Shown in pieces: positions 26,419 to 35,119 of a stretch of 64,000 bases of DNA; position 1 is the first letter of the stretch, and the number at the start of each line of letters is the position of its first letter. Location: NCBI GenBank assembly GCA_014379625.1, contig JACMLJ010000031.1, positions 1 to 64,000 on the forward strand. Direction: 5' to 3'. Source of the DNA: Ferruginibacter sp. Its GTDB lineage: Bacteria > Bacteroidota > Bacteroidia > Chitinophagales > Chitinophagaceae. The notes under the pieces were generated by a model, which did not search any database, was not told the DNA's origin, and was given only the letters and a program-made list of their open reading frames with translations. Made by a program: the position numbers and the translations under genes.

Positions 26419-28143
26419 TTATTTCAGGTCCATCTCCTGCACGATCCGCGCAATTTTACCCGTGCAAATCTTTTCTGCCTCCACAAAATCTTCAGGGGCA
26501 GTCAATACAGTATTTACGCTGAAATAAAATTTAATTTTAGGTTCCGTACCACTGGGCCTGGCCGAAATTTTTGTGCCATCACTTAATATAAACTGCAGCA
26601 CATTGCTTTTGGGCAGGTTGATTTTCCAGCTTTCCCCGGTTTGCAGGTTTTTACCGAGTTGAAGGTCATAGTCCAGTAATTCTGAAACTTCCACACCATC
26701 AATGGTTGCGGGTGGATTATCGCGATAGCCCTGCATCATAGCGGCTATTTCGGTAGCGCCGTTCATACCTTTTTTTGTGATGCTGATCAGGTTTTCTTTA
26801 TACAGGCCATATTGTACATAGAGATCGATCATTTTTGCATAGAGGCTCCTTCCCTTGTCTTTTTCATAAGCTGCCATTTCGCATAGTAATGCAACCGCGC
26901 TAATGGCATCCTTATCCCTCACTTCATCGCCCACCATCAGGCCAAAGCTTTCTTCGCCACCAATAATGTATTTCTCTTTGCCTTCCTTTTCCTGGATCAA
27001 TGCTGCGATCCATTTAAAACCGGTAAGCACATTATAGCAGGCGATATTATTTTCTTTAGCGATTGTGTCGATCATGCCGGTAGTTACAATTGTTTTCACC
27101 ACCATATCGTTGGGCTGCGATAGCCCTTTTGTTTTCCTCGCCTCAATCATGTAGTTAAAAGCCAGCACAGCAGTTTGGTTACCATTCATCAATACCCATT
27201 CCCCATCATTATTTTTAACGCCAATGCCTACCCGGTCGCTGTCAGGATCGGTACCCAGCAAAATATCGGCGTCCAGTTCCATCGCCATTTTAAGACCAAT
27301 GCTCATGGCTTCTTTTTCTTCAGGGTTAGGAAAGATCACGGTTGGAAAATTACCATCGGGCTTGCTCTGATCCTCTACTATGTGCACATTGTCAAAACCA
27401 AATTTTGCGAGTACCTGCGGTACCAGGGTGATACCCGTTCCATGAATAGGCGTGTATACGATTTTAAGGTCGTGCTGGGCTTTGCATACTTCAGGATAAA
27501 CACTCAAACCCGCCACCATATCCAGGTAGGTTTCATCCATATCTTTCCCGATGATGGTAATGTTAGCTTCTCCGCCCGTCCATTTTACATCGTCCACAGA
27601 GGCAATTTTTTCCACCTCGATGATCACATTTTCATCATGAGGCGCTACCATTTGCCCACCATCATCCCAGTAGGCTTTATAACCGTTATATTCTTTGGGG
27701 TTATGCGAAGCGGTACAAACCACCCCACCCTGGCATTTTAAATGGCGGATGGCAAAACTCAGCTCCGGAGTGGGGCGCAGGGCTTCAAATAAAAAAACTT
27801 TAATCCCATTGGCGGCAAATACACTGGCGGTGGTTTCGGCAAAAAAGCGACTGTTGTTGCGGCAGTCGTGCGCTACCGCTACCTTTACATCCTCACCAAA
27901 ACATTTCTTTAAATAATTGGCATAGCCCTGTGTGGCCATCCCAATAGTGTACTTGTTTATACGGTTGGTACCAATACCCATAATGCCCCGGAGGCCACCC
28001 GTACCGAATTCTAAATTTTTATAGAATGCATCGGCCAGTTCATCCGGGTGATCTTTTTGCAGGCGGTTGATTTCATCTTTTACTGATTGCTCATAATTGC
28101 CCGAAAGCCAGTTGTCAATTTTTTGTTGAATGTTTTGATCCAT
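26419..28143 (-). CDS. Phosphoglucomutase/phosphomannomutase family enzyme
   Basis: The enzyme interconverts hexose 1- and 6-phosphates via a phosphoserine. The 574-residue protein has the phosphoserine loop TASHNP (Ser146), the magnesium loop DPDSDR (299-304), a sugar-binding GGEESFG and the phosphate-binding RPSGTEPKIKFYF near the C-terminus. N-terminal EFGTGGLRGIMG is the usual subgroup signature of the long Bacteroidota/Firmicutes alpha-PGM. I used the ATG at 28143 because upstream codons belong to the promoter region shared with the divergent DUF2279 gene. It feeds glycogen, cell-wall and exopolysaccharide precursor pools. Confidence 0.9.
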   Translation of the reverse strand: MDQNIQQKIDNWLSGNYEQSVKDEINRLQKDHPDELADAFYKNLEFGTGGLRGIMGIGTNRINKYTIGMATQGYANYLKKCFGEDVKVAVAHDCRNNSRFFAETTASVFAANGIKVFLFEALRPTPELSFAIRHLKCQGGVVCTASHNPKEYNGYKAYWDDGGQMVAPHDENVIIEVEKIASVDDVKWTGGEANITIIGKDMDETYLDMVAGLSVYPEVCKAQHDLKIVYTPIHGTGITLVPQVLAKFGFDNVHIVEDQSKPDGNFPTVIFPNPEEKEAMSIGLKMAMELDADILLGTDPDSDRVGIGVKNNDGEWVLMNGNQTAVLAFNYMIEARKTKGLSQPNDMVVKTIVTTGMIDTIAKENNIACYNVLTGFKWIAALIQEKEGKEKYIIGGEESFGLMVGDEVRDKDAISAVALLCEMAAYEKDKGRSLYAKMIDLYVQYGLYKENLISITKKGMNGATEIAAMMQGYRDNPPATIDGVEVSELLDYDLQLGKNLQTGESWKINLPKSNVLQFILSDGTKISARPSGTEPKIKFYFSVNTVLTAPEDFVEAEKICTGKIARIVQEMDLK

Positions 28144-28163
28144 ATAATTTTTATTTACATCCT

Positions 28164-28195
28164 CAAAAATAATTGTTTCGTTTATAATAAAGCAA
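28164..28195 (-). promoter_or_regulatory. Promoter TTG-N21-TATTTTTG for the mutase gene
   Basis: On the minus strand, TTG (28195-28193) and TATTTTTG (28171-28164) are 21 bp apart, a near-perfect consensus. The leader is about 15-20 nt. Confidence 0.65.
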
Positions 28196-28202
28196 TTACA
28201 GG

Positions 28203-28210
28203 TAAATTTG
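28203..28210 (+). promoter_or_regulatory. -7 element TAAATTTG of the DUF2279 gene
   Basis: TAnnTTTG ending 5 bases before the ATG at 28216, implying a very short or absent leader. It sits back to back with the mutase promoter. Confidence 0.5.
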
Positions 28211-28215
28211 TTTTT

Positions 28216-29295
28216 ATGGGCCAAACATCCGTACATATACGAGCTTCATTGGCGTCGCACTCTTGTACTTTCAGCTCATTATTGAGCTTTTGCCTGCTGG
28301 TAACTTGCTCTTTTTCTTCAGGGGCACAGGATTCGGCGTCAAAAGCTTATGCGATGCCCAATTTGGAAGCCCGCTCATACGATACCCAAGACCGAATTTC
28401 TGTGACAGGTATCAATGCTTTACCTCCAACAAGTGAACTAACTCCAAAACAAATAAAATCAAGGGTACGCTTTGTGGCGATTGCTAATGTGGCAGGCTAT
28501 TCGGCCTTGCTTGCGGGATTAAATGCGGCATGGTATTCAAAGTATGAGCAAACTAAATTCCATTCTTTCAACGACAATGCAGAATGGCTGCAGGTAGACA
28601 AAGCGGGCCATTTGTACAGCGCCTATGCCGAAAGCCGAACCAGTATGGAATTGTGGCGCTGGACTGGCATTGACCGAAAAAAAAGGATCTGGTATGGAGG
28701 ATTAAGCGGCGCGTTTTACCAGACCATTATAGAAATATTAGATGGGTTTAGCGCGGAATGGGGCTGGAGCTGGGGCGATTTTAGCGCCAATCTTTTGGGA
28801 AGTGCCACCTTAATTGCACAGGAACTTGCCTGGGATGATCAGCGTATACAACTAAAATTTTCCTTTCATAAAAAAAATTATGGCGATCACCAGCTTAACA
28901 ACCGTGCCGGTGATATATTTGGCAAAACACTGTCTGAACGGTTCATAAAAGATTATAATGCCCAAACTTATTGGGCAAGTGTAAACCTCCGCTCCTTTTT
29001 TCCAAAAACCAGTCTCCCACCCTGGCTGGCAATTGCCGTAGGCTACGGTGCAGATGGGATGTTTGGCGCAAGGGCCAACACGGCAAAAGATGACCTGGGC
29101 ATTATCAGTTTCGACAGAAGGGATATTAAGCGTTACCGCCAATGGTACCTTTCGCCGGATATTGATTTTACTAAAATAAAAACGAAGAAAAAAGGCGTGC
29201 GGCTTTTATTTACGGTATTAAGCGCCTTTAAGTTTCCGGCGCCAAGCCTCGAATTCAGTAACGGAAAGTTTTCAGTGAATGCATTGCACTTTTAG
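28216..29295 (+). CDS. DUF2279 family periplasmic/outer-membrane protein
   Basis: The 359-residue protein has a signal sequence (LLSFCLLVTCSFSSGAQ). The DUF2279 core lies in the middle: ALLAGLNAAWYSKYEQTKFHSFNDNAEWLQVDKAGHLYSAY in two pieces, YGGLSGAFYQTIIEILDGFSAEWGWSWGDFSANLLGS, then IAVGYGADGMFGA. The conserved D-K-x-G-H and D-G-F-S-x-x-W-G-x-S patterns are family hallmarks. The family is a Bacteroidota envelope protein of unknown function, possibly a small barrel. The start at 28216 is fixed by the -7 element; a longer frame from 28087 would overlap the mutase gene. Confidence 0.8.
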   Translation: MGQTSVHIRASLASHSCTFSSLLSFCLLVTCSFSSGAQDSASKAYAMPNLEARSYDTQDRISVTGINALPPTSELTPKQIKSRVRFVAIANVAGYSALLAGLNAAWYSKYEQTKFHSFNDNAEWLQVDKAGHLYSAYAESRTSMELWRWTGIDRKKRIWYGGLSGAFYQTIIEILDGFSAEWGWSWGDFSANLLGSATLIAQELAWDDQRIQLKFSFHKKNYGDHQLNNRAGDIFGKTLSERFIKDYNAQTYWASVNLRSFFPKTSLPPWLAIAVGYGADGMFGARANTAKDDLGIISFDRRDIKRYRQWYLSPDIDFTKIKTKKKGVRLLFTVLSAFKFPAPSLEFSNGKFSVNALHF

Positions 29296-29365
29296 GGGAA
29301 AGGGCTAAAACTGATCAATTAGCGGTAATGGTAAGTACCTAAGCAGATAAACCTGAAATAAATAA

Positions 29366-29935
29366 ATGGAACAGATTAGACAGATAATGAAACAGATGAT
29401 AAGTATTTCGGGAGACGAACTAAACGAATTCCTTAATCAAACAATTACCAAAACATTTAAGCGAGAAGAAACCTTAAGCCGACCCAATTCAATTCCGAAC
29501 GAAATATATTTTATAAATAAAGGACTTATTAGAACTCTTATAACAGACAACGAAGGATCCGAACACACGATACATTTTGCATTAGAAAATCAATTTATTG
29601 CAGACTATTCCAACTTTATACAAAAACAACCTTCCCTTTATACCTTAAAGACAGTTGAAGAAACGCAAGTTATTGTTTTACCACGTTCTGCTATTGAATG
29701 GGGTTACGAGAACTTAACAGATGGGCAAAAAATGGGGCGACTTATTGCAGAGTTTTATTTCATTTATCAAGACGACCGTATTAAAAATACGTATGTAAGA
29801 ACTCCGAAACAACGTTACGATAATATTACAGACGTTTTTCCCAACATTCACAACCGGGTTCCGCAACATATGATTGCTTCATACCTGGGCATTACTGCTG
29901 TACATCTAAGCAGACTTAAAAAGTTGCAGTTTTAG
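29366..29935 (+). CDS. Crp/Fnr-family regulator
   Basis: The 189-residue protein has a cyclic-nucleotide-binding-like beta roll (KREETLSRPNSIPNEIYFINKGLIRTLI, IHFALENQFIADYSNFIQKQPS) and a C-terminal winged helix, HRVPQHMIASYLGITAVHLSRLKK. The arginine that binds cAMP in true CRP is missing, as in most Bacteroidota members, so the ligand is unknown. It lies 89 bp upstream of an SDR gene on the same strand. Base composition is more AT-rich than the neighbours, hinting that the pair was acquired together. It may control the SDR gene. Confidence 0.85.
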   Translation: MEQIRQIMKQMISISGDELNEFLNQTITKTFKREETLSRPNSIPNEIYFINKGLIRTLITDNEGSEHTIHFALENQFIADYSNFIQKQPSLYTLKTVEETQVIVLPRSAIEWGYENLTDGQKMGRLIAEFYFIYQDDRIKNTYVRTPKQRYDNITDVFPNIHNRVPQHMIASYLGITAVHLSRLKKLQF

Positions 29936-30024
29936 AAAATCTAAACATTTGTTATCGTTTCAAAGCGACGTTCCGTTGCAATTTTGCGCTGAAATAATCA
30001 TTGTGAAATTTAAAAGAAAAACAA

Positions 30025-30846
30025 ATGCAACTATCATCAAACGAAAAAAACAGGTTAAAAACCAAATATGGTGAATGGGCAATCGTTACCGGTGCTTCAT
30101 CAGGTATTGGCTTGGATCTCGCAAAACAAATAGCAGAAGCAGGTTTAAATATTGTAATCAATTCAAGACATTTAAATAAATTGCAGGAAGTTGAAAAACA
30201 ACTGAAAGCAAATTCAACCATTGAAGTTAAAATTGTTGCTTGTGATGTTTCTCAAAACGAAGGCATTGATAAAATTATTCAAGCAACACAAAGTTTGAAT
30301 ATTGGATTGTTAATTGTTTCGGCCGGTTACGGCACTTCTGGTTTGTTTATTGACAGTTCGTTGCACTCAGAAATTAATATGCTCAAAGTTAATTGCGAAG
30401 CTTTACTTTCATTGACGCATTATTACAGCCATCAATTTGTACAACAAAAACGAGGTGGAATTATTTTGATGAGTTCAATGGTTGCTTTTCAAGGAACACC
30501 CTATGCGGCAAATTATGCGGCGACAAAGGCCTATGTACAAACATTAGCGGAAGGATTAGCAGTAGAATTAAAACCACACGGAGTTGATGTTTTGGCAGCA
30601 GCTCCCGGACCAGTAGAAAGCGGATTTAGTCAAAGAGCTAATATGAAAATGTCTATGTCATTAAGACCATCTCAGGTTGGCGTTCCAATTTTAAAAGCAT
30701 TGGGACGTAAGACAACTGTTTTACCTGGAATACTGACTAAATTTTTAGTTTACTCATTACGGACAGTTCCAAGATGGGGTAAAATTAAAATTATGGAAAA
30801 GGTAATGGGCGGTATGACGAAACACCAAAGGAAATCAGTGGACTAA
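30025..30846 (+). CDS. SDR-family NAD(P)-dependent oxidoreductase
   Basis: A 273-residue classical short-chain dehydrogenase: glycine motif TGASSGIGLDLA at about residues 22-33, NAG-like VSAGYG near 95, catalytic Ser in ILMSSMVAFQG, and the Tyr-x3-Lys pair in YAANYAATKAYVQ. A C-terminal amphipathic extension (LPGILTKFLVYSLRTVPRWG) resembles membrane-associated SDRs such as those of the DltE/YdfG-like group. The substrate is unknown. A short basic N-terminus, no signal peptide. It probably forms a small unit with the Crp/Fnr gene. Confidence 0.85.
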   Translation: MQLSSNEKNRLKTKYGEWAIVTGASSGIGLDLAKQIAEAGLNIVINSRHLNKLQEVEKQLKANSTIEVKIVACDVSQNEGIDKIIQATQSLNIGLLIVSAGYGTSGLFIDSSLHSEINMLKVNCEALLSLTHYYSHQFVQQKRGGIILMSSMVAFQGTPYAANYAATKAYVQTLAEGLAVELKPHGVDVLAAAPGPVESGFSQRANMKMSMSLRPSQVGVPILKALGRKTTVLPGILTKFLVYSLRTVPRWGKIKIMEKVMGGMTKHQRKSVD

Positions 30847-30890
30847 ACCCACTACAGCTAACAATGAATACCTGTTGAAAATTAATAATC

Positions 30891-31415
30891 TTAACCAGGT
30901 AAAGCTGCTGTAGTGGCTTCCTCCATCCAGGCCCCACCTACTTCTCCTCCCTCCACCTCTACATAAATATGTTCATCCAGTGTAGTAGAAATAGAAAGTC
31001 CCACATAATCTACATCGATAGGGAAAGATTTATGCGTGCGTTCTACCAATGCAAGGGTTTGTATCTTTTTGGGATAAGTTTCCAGTAAGGGTTTTAAGGC
31101 ATACAGCATCGTGCTACCGCTATTGGCCACATCATCAATTAATAATATGGCTTTTCCGTTAAAATCAATCAAAGGATGGAGCGTTATATCGCGTGGCTTT
31201 CTTTTATTCATGGAAAGTTCAACTACGATTATTTCACCCTGATAAACTTCCTGCAGGAAGGCACTTATTTTACGGGCTATTATAATCCCGTTTTCCTTAA
31301 TTCCAATCAATATCAGTTGCGGCTCTTCATAATTTTGTTCAGCTACCTGTAGCGCCATGCGGCGGAGTTTTTTCTCTGCAACTTCCTTCGATAAAATATA
31401 TTTTTTCTCTGCCAT
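30891..31415 (-). CDS. Phosphoribosyltransferase-family protein (PyrR-like)
   Basis: The 174-residue protein has a type I PRTase fold. The PRPP-binding loop is KAILLIDDVANSGSTMLYAL (canonical VDDVxxTGxT, here with Asn-Ser), preceded by a hydrophobic GIKENGIIIARKI hood helix. The closest look-alikes are PyrR and the uracil/hypoxanthine PRTases found in Bacteroidota as phosphoribosyltransferase with unassigned base. The DDVANSG variant is unusual. The start at 31415 (MAEKKYILSK) replaces a longer frame from 31460. It is convergent with the SDR gene. Confidence 0.75.
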   Translation of the reverse strand: MAEKKYILSKEVAEKKLRRMALQVAEQNYEEPQLILIGIKENGIIIARKISAFLQEVYQGEIIVVELSMNKRKPRDITLHPLIDFNGKAILLIDDVANSGSTMLYALKPLLETYPKKIQTLALVERTHKSFPIDVDYVGLSISTTLDEHIYVEVEGGEVGGAWMEEATTAALPG

Positions 31416-31511
31416 ACTGACCCTGTTAAAGTATTTGCACGAATTTATACCAATATTCAATACTTCTACATTATTCGTGTAATTGATGTTTGATAATTAT
31501 CTTAGCGGTCG

Positions 31512-31610
31512 CGGATGGTCAATGGTCAATAGTGAATGGTGAAAGTTTCTATACTTTACAATTGCCTGTCGCCTTTTGCCCACTGACCATTGCGCATTGA
31601 CCATTGCTTT
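31512..31610. repeat. Inverted pair of TGGTCAA/TGACCAT heptamer arrays
   Basis: GGTCAATGGTCAATAGTG-type heptamers (31512-31545) face CACTGACCATTG-type heptamers (31577-31610), separated by 31 bp, and can base-pair. The right array stops 15 bp before the ATG of the Fe-S protein gene. Confidence 0.65.
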
Positions 31611-31625
31611 ACTAATAACATAAAC

Positions 31626-32954
31626 ATGCACTCTTTACCTCAGCTTATTTTTATCGCATTTACAGGATTTGCTGCCTGGCTGTTTTCAAAAAATATCTTA
31701 CAGGTTCGCCGAAATATTTTTTTGGGAAAAGCCGAAGATTTAAGCGGTAACCCATCGAAGCGCTGGTGGAACCTAATCCTGCTTGCATTGGGACAAAAGA
31801 AGATGTTTAAAAATAAGCTCGTGGCGGTAATGCACTTTGTTATTTATGCGGGATTTATTATCATCAATATAGAAGTGCTCGAAATTGTGCTGGATGGTAT
31901 ACAGGGCACCCACCGGCTTTTTTTACCTTTACTTGGTAATGCCTACACGCTCCTGATCAATTTTTTTGAACTATTGGCTGTGGGTGTAATTTTGGTGTGC
32001 GTGGTTTTTTTATGCAGGAGAAATATTGTAAAGTTAAAGCGTTTTATAAGTAAGGATCTAAACGGATGGCCCCGAACGGATGCCAATTATATTCTAATCG
32101 CAGAAATAATTTTGATGAGTTTATTTCTCACCATGAATGCTACTGACCGTGCCCTGCAATTACAGGGCAGTGAACATTATCAAAATACGGGTGACTTTAT
32201 TTTCTCCGGGTTACTGGCGCCATTTTTCAGCGGACTAACTGAATCAACATTAATTGTAATCGAAAGAAGCAGTTGGTGGTTACATATCCTTGGCATTTTC
32301 ACCTTCCTCAATTATTTGCCCTATAGCAAGCACCTGCACATTATGCTGGCTTTCCCCAATGCTTATTTTGCAAGGTTGGATCCACCTGGTAAAATGGACA
32401 ATATGCAACATGTACAAAATGAAGTGAAATACATGATGCACCCCGAACTGGCCCCCGAAGGGGAAGCACCGCCCATGAAATTTGGCGCTAAAGATATTTT
32501 TGATCTTAGCTGGAAAAATTTATTGGATGCCTATAGTTGCACCGAATGCGGCCGGTGCAGTGCGGCTTGCCCCGCCAACCAAACCGGCAAACTGTTGAGT
32601 CCGCGAAAAATAATGATGGATACAAGGGACCGTTTGCAGGAAGCAGGTAAAAATATTAATGTAAACGGTCAGTTTACAGATGACGGAAAAACTTTACTGC
32701 ACAATTACATCACTGTGGAAGAACTGAGGGCCTGCACCACCTGTAATGCCTGCGTGGAAGAATGCCCGGTTAGCATCAATCCATTAGACATTATTTTAGA
32801 ATTACGCCGTTCCCTGATTATGGAAGACAGCAATGCCCCCCATGAATGGCACGGCATGTTCGGTAATATTGAAAATAATTTTGCTCCCTGGAAATTCAGT
32901 CCTGATGACAGGGACAATTGGACCGGGGAATTAGCTAACGCCACAAAAGATTAA
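31626..32954 (+). CDS. Membrane-bound iron-sulfur oxidoreductase subunit (HdrC/NarI-like)
   Basis: Residues 1-220 hold about five membrane helices of the nitrate-reductase-gamma type (FTGFAAWLFSKNI, VVFLCRRNIVKLKRFI, IILMSLFLTMNATDRA). The C-terminal half has two [4Fe-4S] clusters: CTECGRCSAACP and CTTCNACVEECPVSINP. This combination passes electrons between quinone and a soluble partner. In many Bacteroidota the next gene encodes the CCG-domain partner; here that gene sits 6.9 kb away at 39819. The ATG at 31626 was chosen because codons from 31590 lie in the heptamer repeat. Redox donor unknown. Confidence 0.85.
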   Translation: MHSLPQLIFIAFTGFAAWLFSKNILQVRRNIFLGKAEDLSGNPSKRWWNLILLALGQKKMFKNKLVAVMHFVIYAGFIIINIEVLEIVLDGIQGTHRLFLPLLGNAYTLLINFFELLAVGVILVCVVFLCRRNIVKLKRFISKDLNGWPRTDANYILIAEIILMSLFLTMNATDRALQLQGSEHYQNTGDFIFSGLLAPFFSGLTESTLIVIERSSWWLHILGIFTFLNYLPYSKHLHIMLAFPNAYFARLDPPGKMDNMQHVQNEVKYMMHPELAPEGEAPPMKFGAKDIFDLSWKNLLDAYSCTECGRCSAACPANQTGKLLSPRKIMMDTRDRLQEAGKNINVNGQFTDDGKTLLHNYITVEELRACTTCNACVEECPVSINPLDIILELRRSLIMEDSNAPHEWHGMFGNIENNFAPWKFSPDDRDNWTGELANATKD

Positions 32955-33284
32955 ATGAAACTTGCAATATTTCCATTTCAAACGCTGGACTGGTCCCAGG
33001 TTGAAAAAACAGCGCATAAAGGAACTACCGGATCTGCAATCTGGCAGGTATTCAGAATGAATGATACCAGGATCAGGATGGTCGAATATTCACCCAATTA
33101 CCTGGCAGACCATTGGTGCAGCAAGGGGCATATTATTTATTGCATTGAAGGCGAAATGCACACATCATTAAAGGATGGAAGAAATTACAAGCTGTCAGCC
33201 GGGATGACCTACCACGTTGGAGATGATTGTGAACCACATCAGAGCCGGTCAGCGCATGGCTGCAAATTATTTATTGTAGATTGA
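32955..33284 (+). CDS. DHCW-motif cupin-fold protein
   Basis: The 109-residue protein is a single-domain cupin. The motif is seen as LADHWCSKGHIIYCIEGEM around residues 49-67 (the family is named for an Asp-His-Cys-Trp cluster), followed by LSAGMTYHVGDDCEPHQSRSAHG with further His ligands. The family is a small metal-binding group of unknown reaction. Its ATG directly abuts the stop codon of the Fe-S gene, so it is cotranscribed with it. That position is normally taken by the CCG-domain protein, so this gene is at the left border of the inserted block. Confidence 0.7.
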   Translation: MKLAIFPFQTLDWSQVEKTAHKGTTGSAIWQVFRMNDTRIRMVEYSPNYLADHWCSKGHIIYCIEGEMHTSLKDGRNYKLSAGMTYHVGDDCEPHQSRSAHGCKLFIVD

Positions 33285-33296
33285 TATTAAAATCTA

Positions 33297-33986
33297 TCAC
33301 TGACCGGCAATATTACCCGGTTCCTCTTTATTTTCAACGAACTTTGAAAGGGCATCCTTTTTCATGATGATCCTTATGAATTGTATCAGTGCCGTCAGCG
33401 AAAATATTCCCCCTATTATCCAGTTCAGGTACTGCTGACTGTTAGCGATACGCTGTACCGCCCATTTTCCGCCAAAAATAAAAACGCAATTTCCTACTAA
33501 GGTGCCGATTCCAATACCTGCTATATAACTATTGTAGTGAGATGATTTAGGTTTAAGTACACCCTTTGTAAATAAAACGGTGCTCCAGCCAAACCAAAAT
33601 GGGATTTGTACAGGGTTGATGGCACACATCAGCATACCCAACAAAAACCGGTGCATATCATTGTTCAACAATAGATTTTTGGCACCTCCCCCATCGCGGG
33701 TTGCCGCAATAAAACTACCCACAGCCAGCGCAACAATAATGGCCAGCGTAATCCATTCCATTGCCTTCATCAACTTATGCTGTTTACGCACCCAGTCAAT
33801 ACCTATCAATGAAATACGCACATACACCATCTCTACCAATAATGAACCCAATGAAAACCAAATGGCATCCTTTATGCTTTCCTGGATGCCTATCTGCATG
33901 GCAGCCACATTTAATGTTCCTAAGGGCAGAGAGCCAAGGAAACTGATCATCATGCCCCAAAAAAAAATGTTGAGTATTTTTTTCAC
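33297..33986 (-). CDS. LysE-family exporter
   Basis: The 229-residue protein has six membrane helices with the LysE/RhtB start motif FLGSLPLGTLNVAAMQIGIQESIKDAIWFSLGSLLVE and a later NPVQIPFWFGWSTVLF segment. LysE-family proteins export amino acids or other small solutes. Orientation is opposite to the flanking Fe-S and UbiA genes. Its own -7 element TATCTTTG lies 5 bases before the ATG. It could export the product of the neighbouring biosynthetic operon, but nothing in the sequence shows that. Confidence 0.8.
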   Translation of the reverse strand: MKKILNIFFWGMMISFLGSLPLGTLNVAAMQIGIQESIKDAIWFSLGSLLVEMVYVRISLIGIDWVRKQHKLMKAMEWITLAIIVALAVGSFIAATRDGGGAKNLLLNNDMHRFLLGMLMCAINPVQIPFWFGWSTVLFTKGVLKPKSSHYNSYIAGIGIGTLVGNCVFIFGGKWAVQRIANSQQYLNWIIGGIFSLTALIQFIRIIMKKDALSKFVENKEEPGNIAGQ

Positions 33987-33990
33987 CGCG

Positions 33991-33998
33991 CAAAGATA
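33991..33998 (-). promoter_or_regulatory. -7 element TATCTTTG of the LysE gene
   Basis: TAnnTTTG on the minus strand immediately before the ATG, implying a near-leaderless mRNA. Confidence 0.5.
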
Positions 33999-34140
33999 TA
34001 TAGTTTATCAGGTTTTGGTTTTGAGAAAAGAAATGACAGCTTTTAACAGGAGCCCCCTTGCTTAAAAAGAAAATAATGATTGGCCGGTTCAATCCCGATA
34101 ACTCAATCGCCCATCATCCTGCATCCCCGAAAGTGAATCC

Positions 34141-34197
34141 CGTATCAAGTATCAAGTATCCGGGATCAAATATCCTGTATCAAGTATCCGCCATCCG
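34141..34197. repeat. ATCAAGT/ATCCxxx heptamer array
   Basis: About eight units of 7 bp with ATC at the start of each (ATCAAGT, ATCAAGT, ATCCGGG, ATCAAAT, ATCCTGT, ATCAAGT, ATCCGCC, ATCCGTT). The unit differs from the CATTCAC type elsewhere but the period is the same. It lies just before the UbiA operon. Confidence 0.65.
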
Positions 34198-34258
34198 TTA
34201 TACCTCCTGCCCAATATCCCAATAACTGGTGTATATTTCCATATAATTCGAATAATCT

Positions 34259-35119
34259 ATGCTGCTCCGGTCTACCATTCAATTGCTGAGATTTCATTTT
34301 TCTTTTTTCTTAATGCCTGTTTACTGGTTTGCCTTAAGCCAGGTGGTTACTATTAATAAAACGCATGCAATACTGGTTTTTATAATCCTCCATTTATTAG
34401 TGTACCCGGCAAGCAATGGCTATAACAGTTATATGGACAGGGATACGGAAAGTATCGGCGGCATTAAACACCCAATGCAGCCAACTAAGCAGTTATTTTA
34501 TGCAGGTATTTTGCTTGACCTAACCGGCATCCTTTTGAGTTGTTTCATCAGTAAATGGTTTGTATTGGGGATTTTATTATACATATTGGCATCCAGGGCG
34601 TATAGCTACCGGGGTATCCGCTTAAAAAAATATCCGGTCACGGGTTATCTCACGGTAATATTTTTCCAGGGTGCGGTTACCTTTTTTTTGGTGATGCACG
34701 GATGTAGTGAAGATAAAACAATGCAGGTTCCCGCAGCTGGTATGATAGCGGCGTCTTTATTGATTGGGGGATTTTATCCGCTTACCCAAATTTACCAGCA
34801 CCGGCAGGATAAAGAAGATGGGGTTACTACCCTGAGTATGCTATTGGGATATAAAGGAACATTTATTTTTACGGCTGTAGTGTACTTTTTTGCGGTAGGC
34901 GCCCTGGCTTTCCTGCTGATTGCTGGTGGGCAGGCAGATAGTTTTTTCATCATCCAGATCTTTTTCATCCCCGTGCTCGTATATTTTGTGTGGTGGTTTA
35001 AAAAAGTAGCTGCAAACAATAGTGGCGCAAATTTTGTCTATACCATGCGCATGAATATACTGGCATCCACCTGTACCAATGCCGCATTTATTGCATTATT
35101 TTTAATTGAAAAAAGTTGA
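34259..35119 (+). CDS. UbiA-family prenyltransferase
   Basis: The 286-residue integral membrane protein has about eight helices. Both aspartate-rich motifs are present: NGYNSYMDRDTESIGG near residue 60 (N-x3-D-x3-E type) and YQHRQDKEDGVTTL near 180 (D-x3-D). It should transfer a polyprenyl or other long-chain group to an aromatic acceptor in the membrane. The type III PKS start codon overlaps its stop by 4 bp, so the two are translationally coupled. This points to prenylation of a polyketide-derived phenol. No ubiquinone or menaquinone genes surround it. Confidence 0.85.
   Translation: MLLRSTIQLLRFHFSFFLMPVYWFALSQVVTINKTHAILVFIILHLLVYPASNGYNSYMDRDTESIGGIKHPMQPTKQLFYAGILLDLTGILLSCFISKWFVLGILLYILASRAYSYRGIRLKKYPVTGYLTVIFFQGAVTFFLVMHGCSEDKTMQVPAAGMIAASLLIGGFYPLTQIYQHRQDKEDGVTTLSMLLGYKGTFIFTAVVYFFAVGALAFLLIAGGQADSFFIIQIFFIPVLVYFVWWFKKVAANNSGANFVYTMRMNILASTCTNAAFIALFLIEKS

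Noticed and set aside
27175..27741. 188-codon plus-strand ORF inside the mutase gene
   Set aside because: It is antisense to a well-supported enzyme gene and has no family resemblance.
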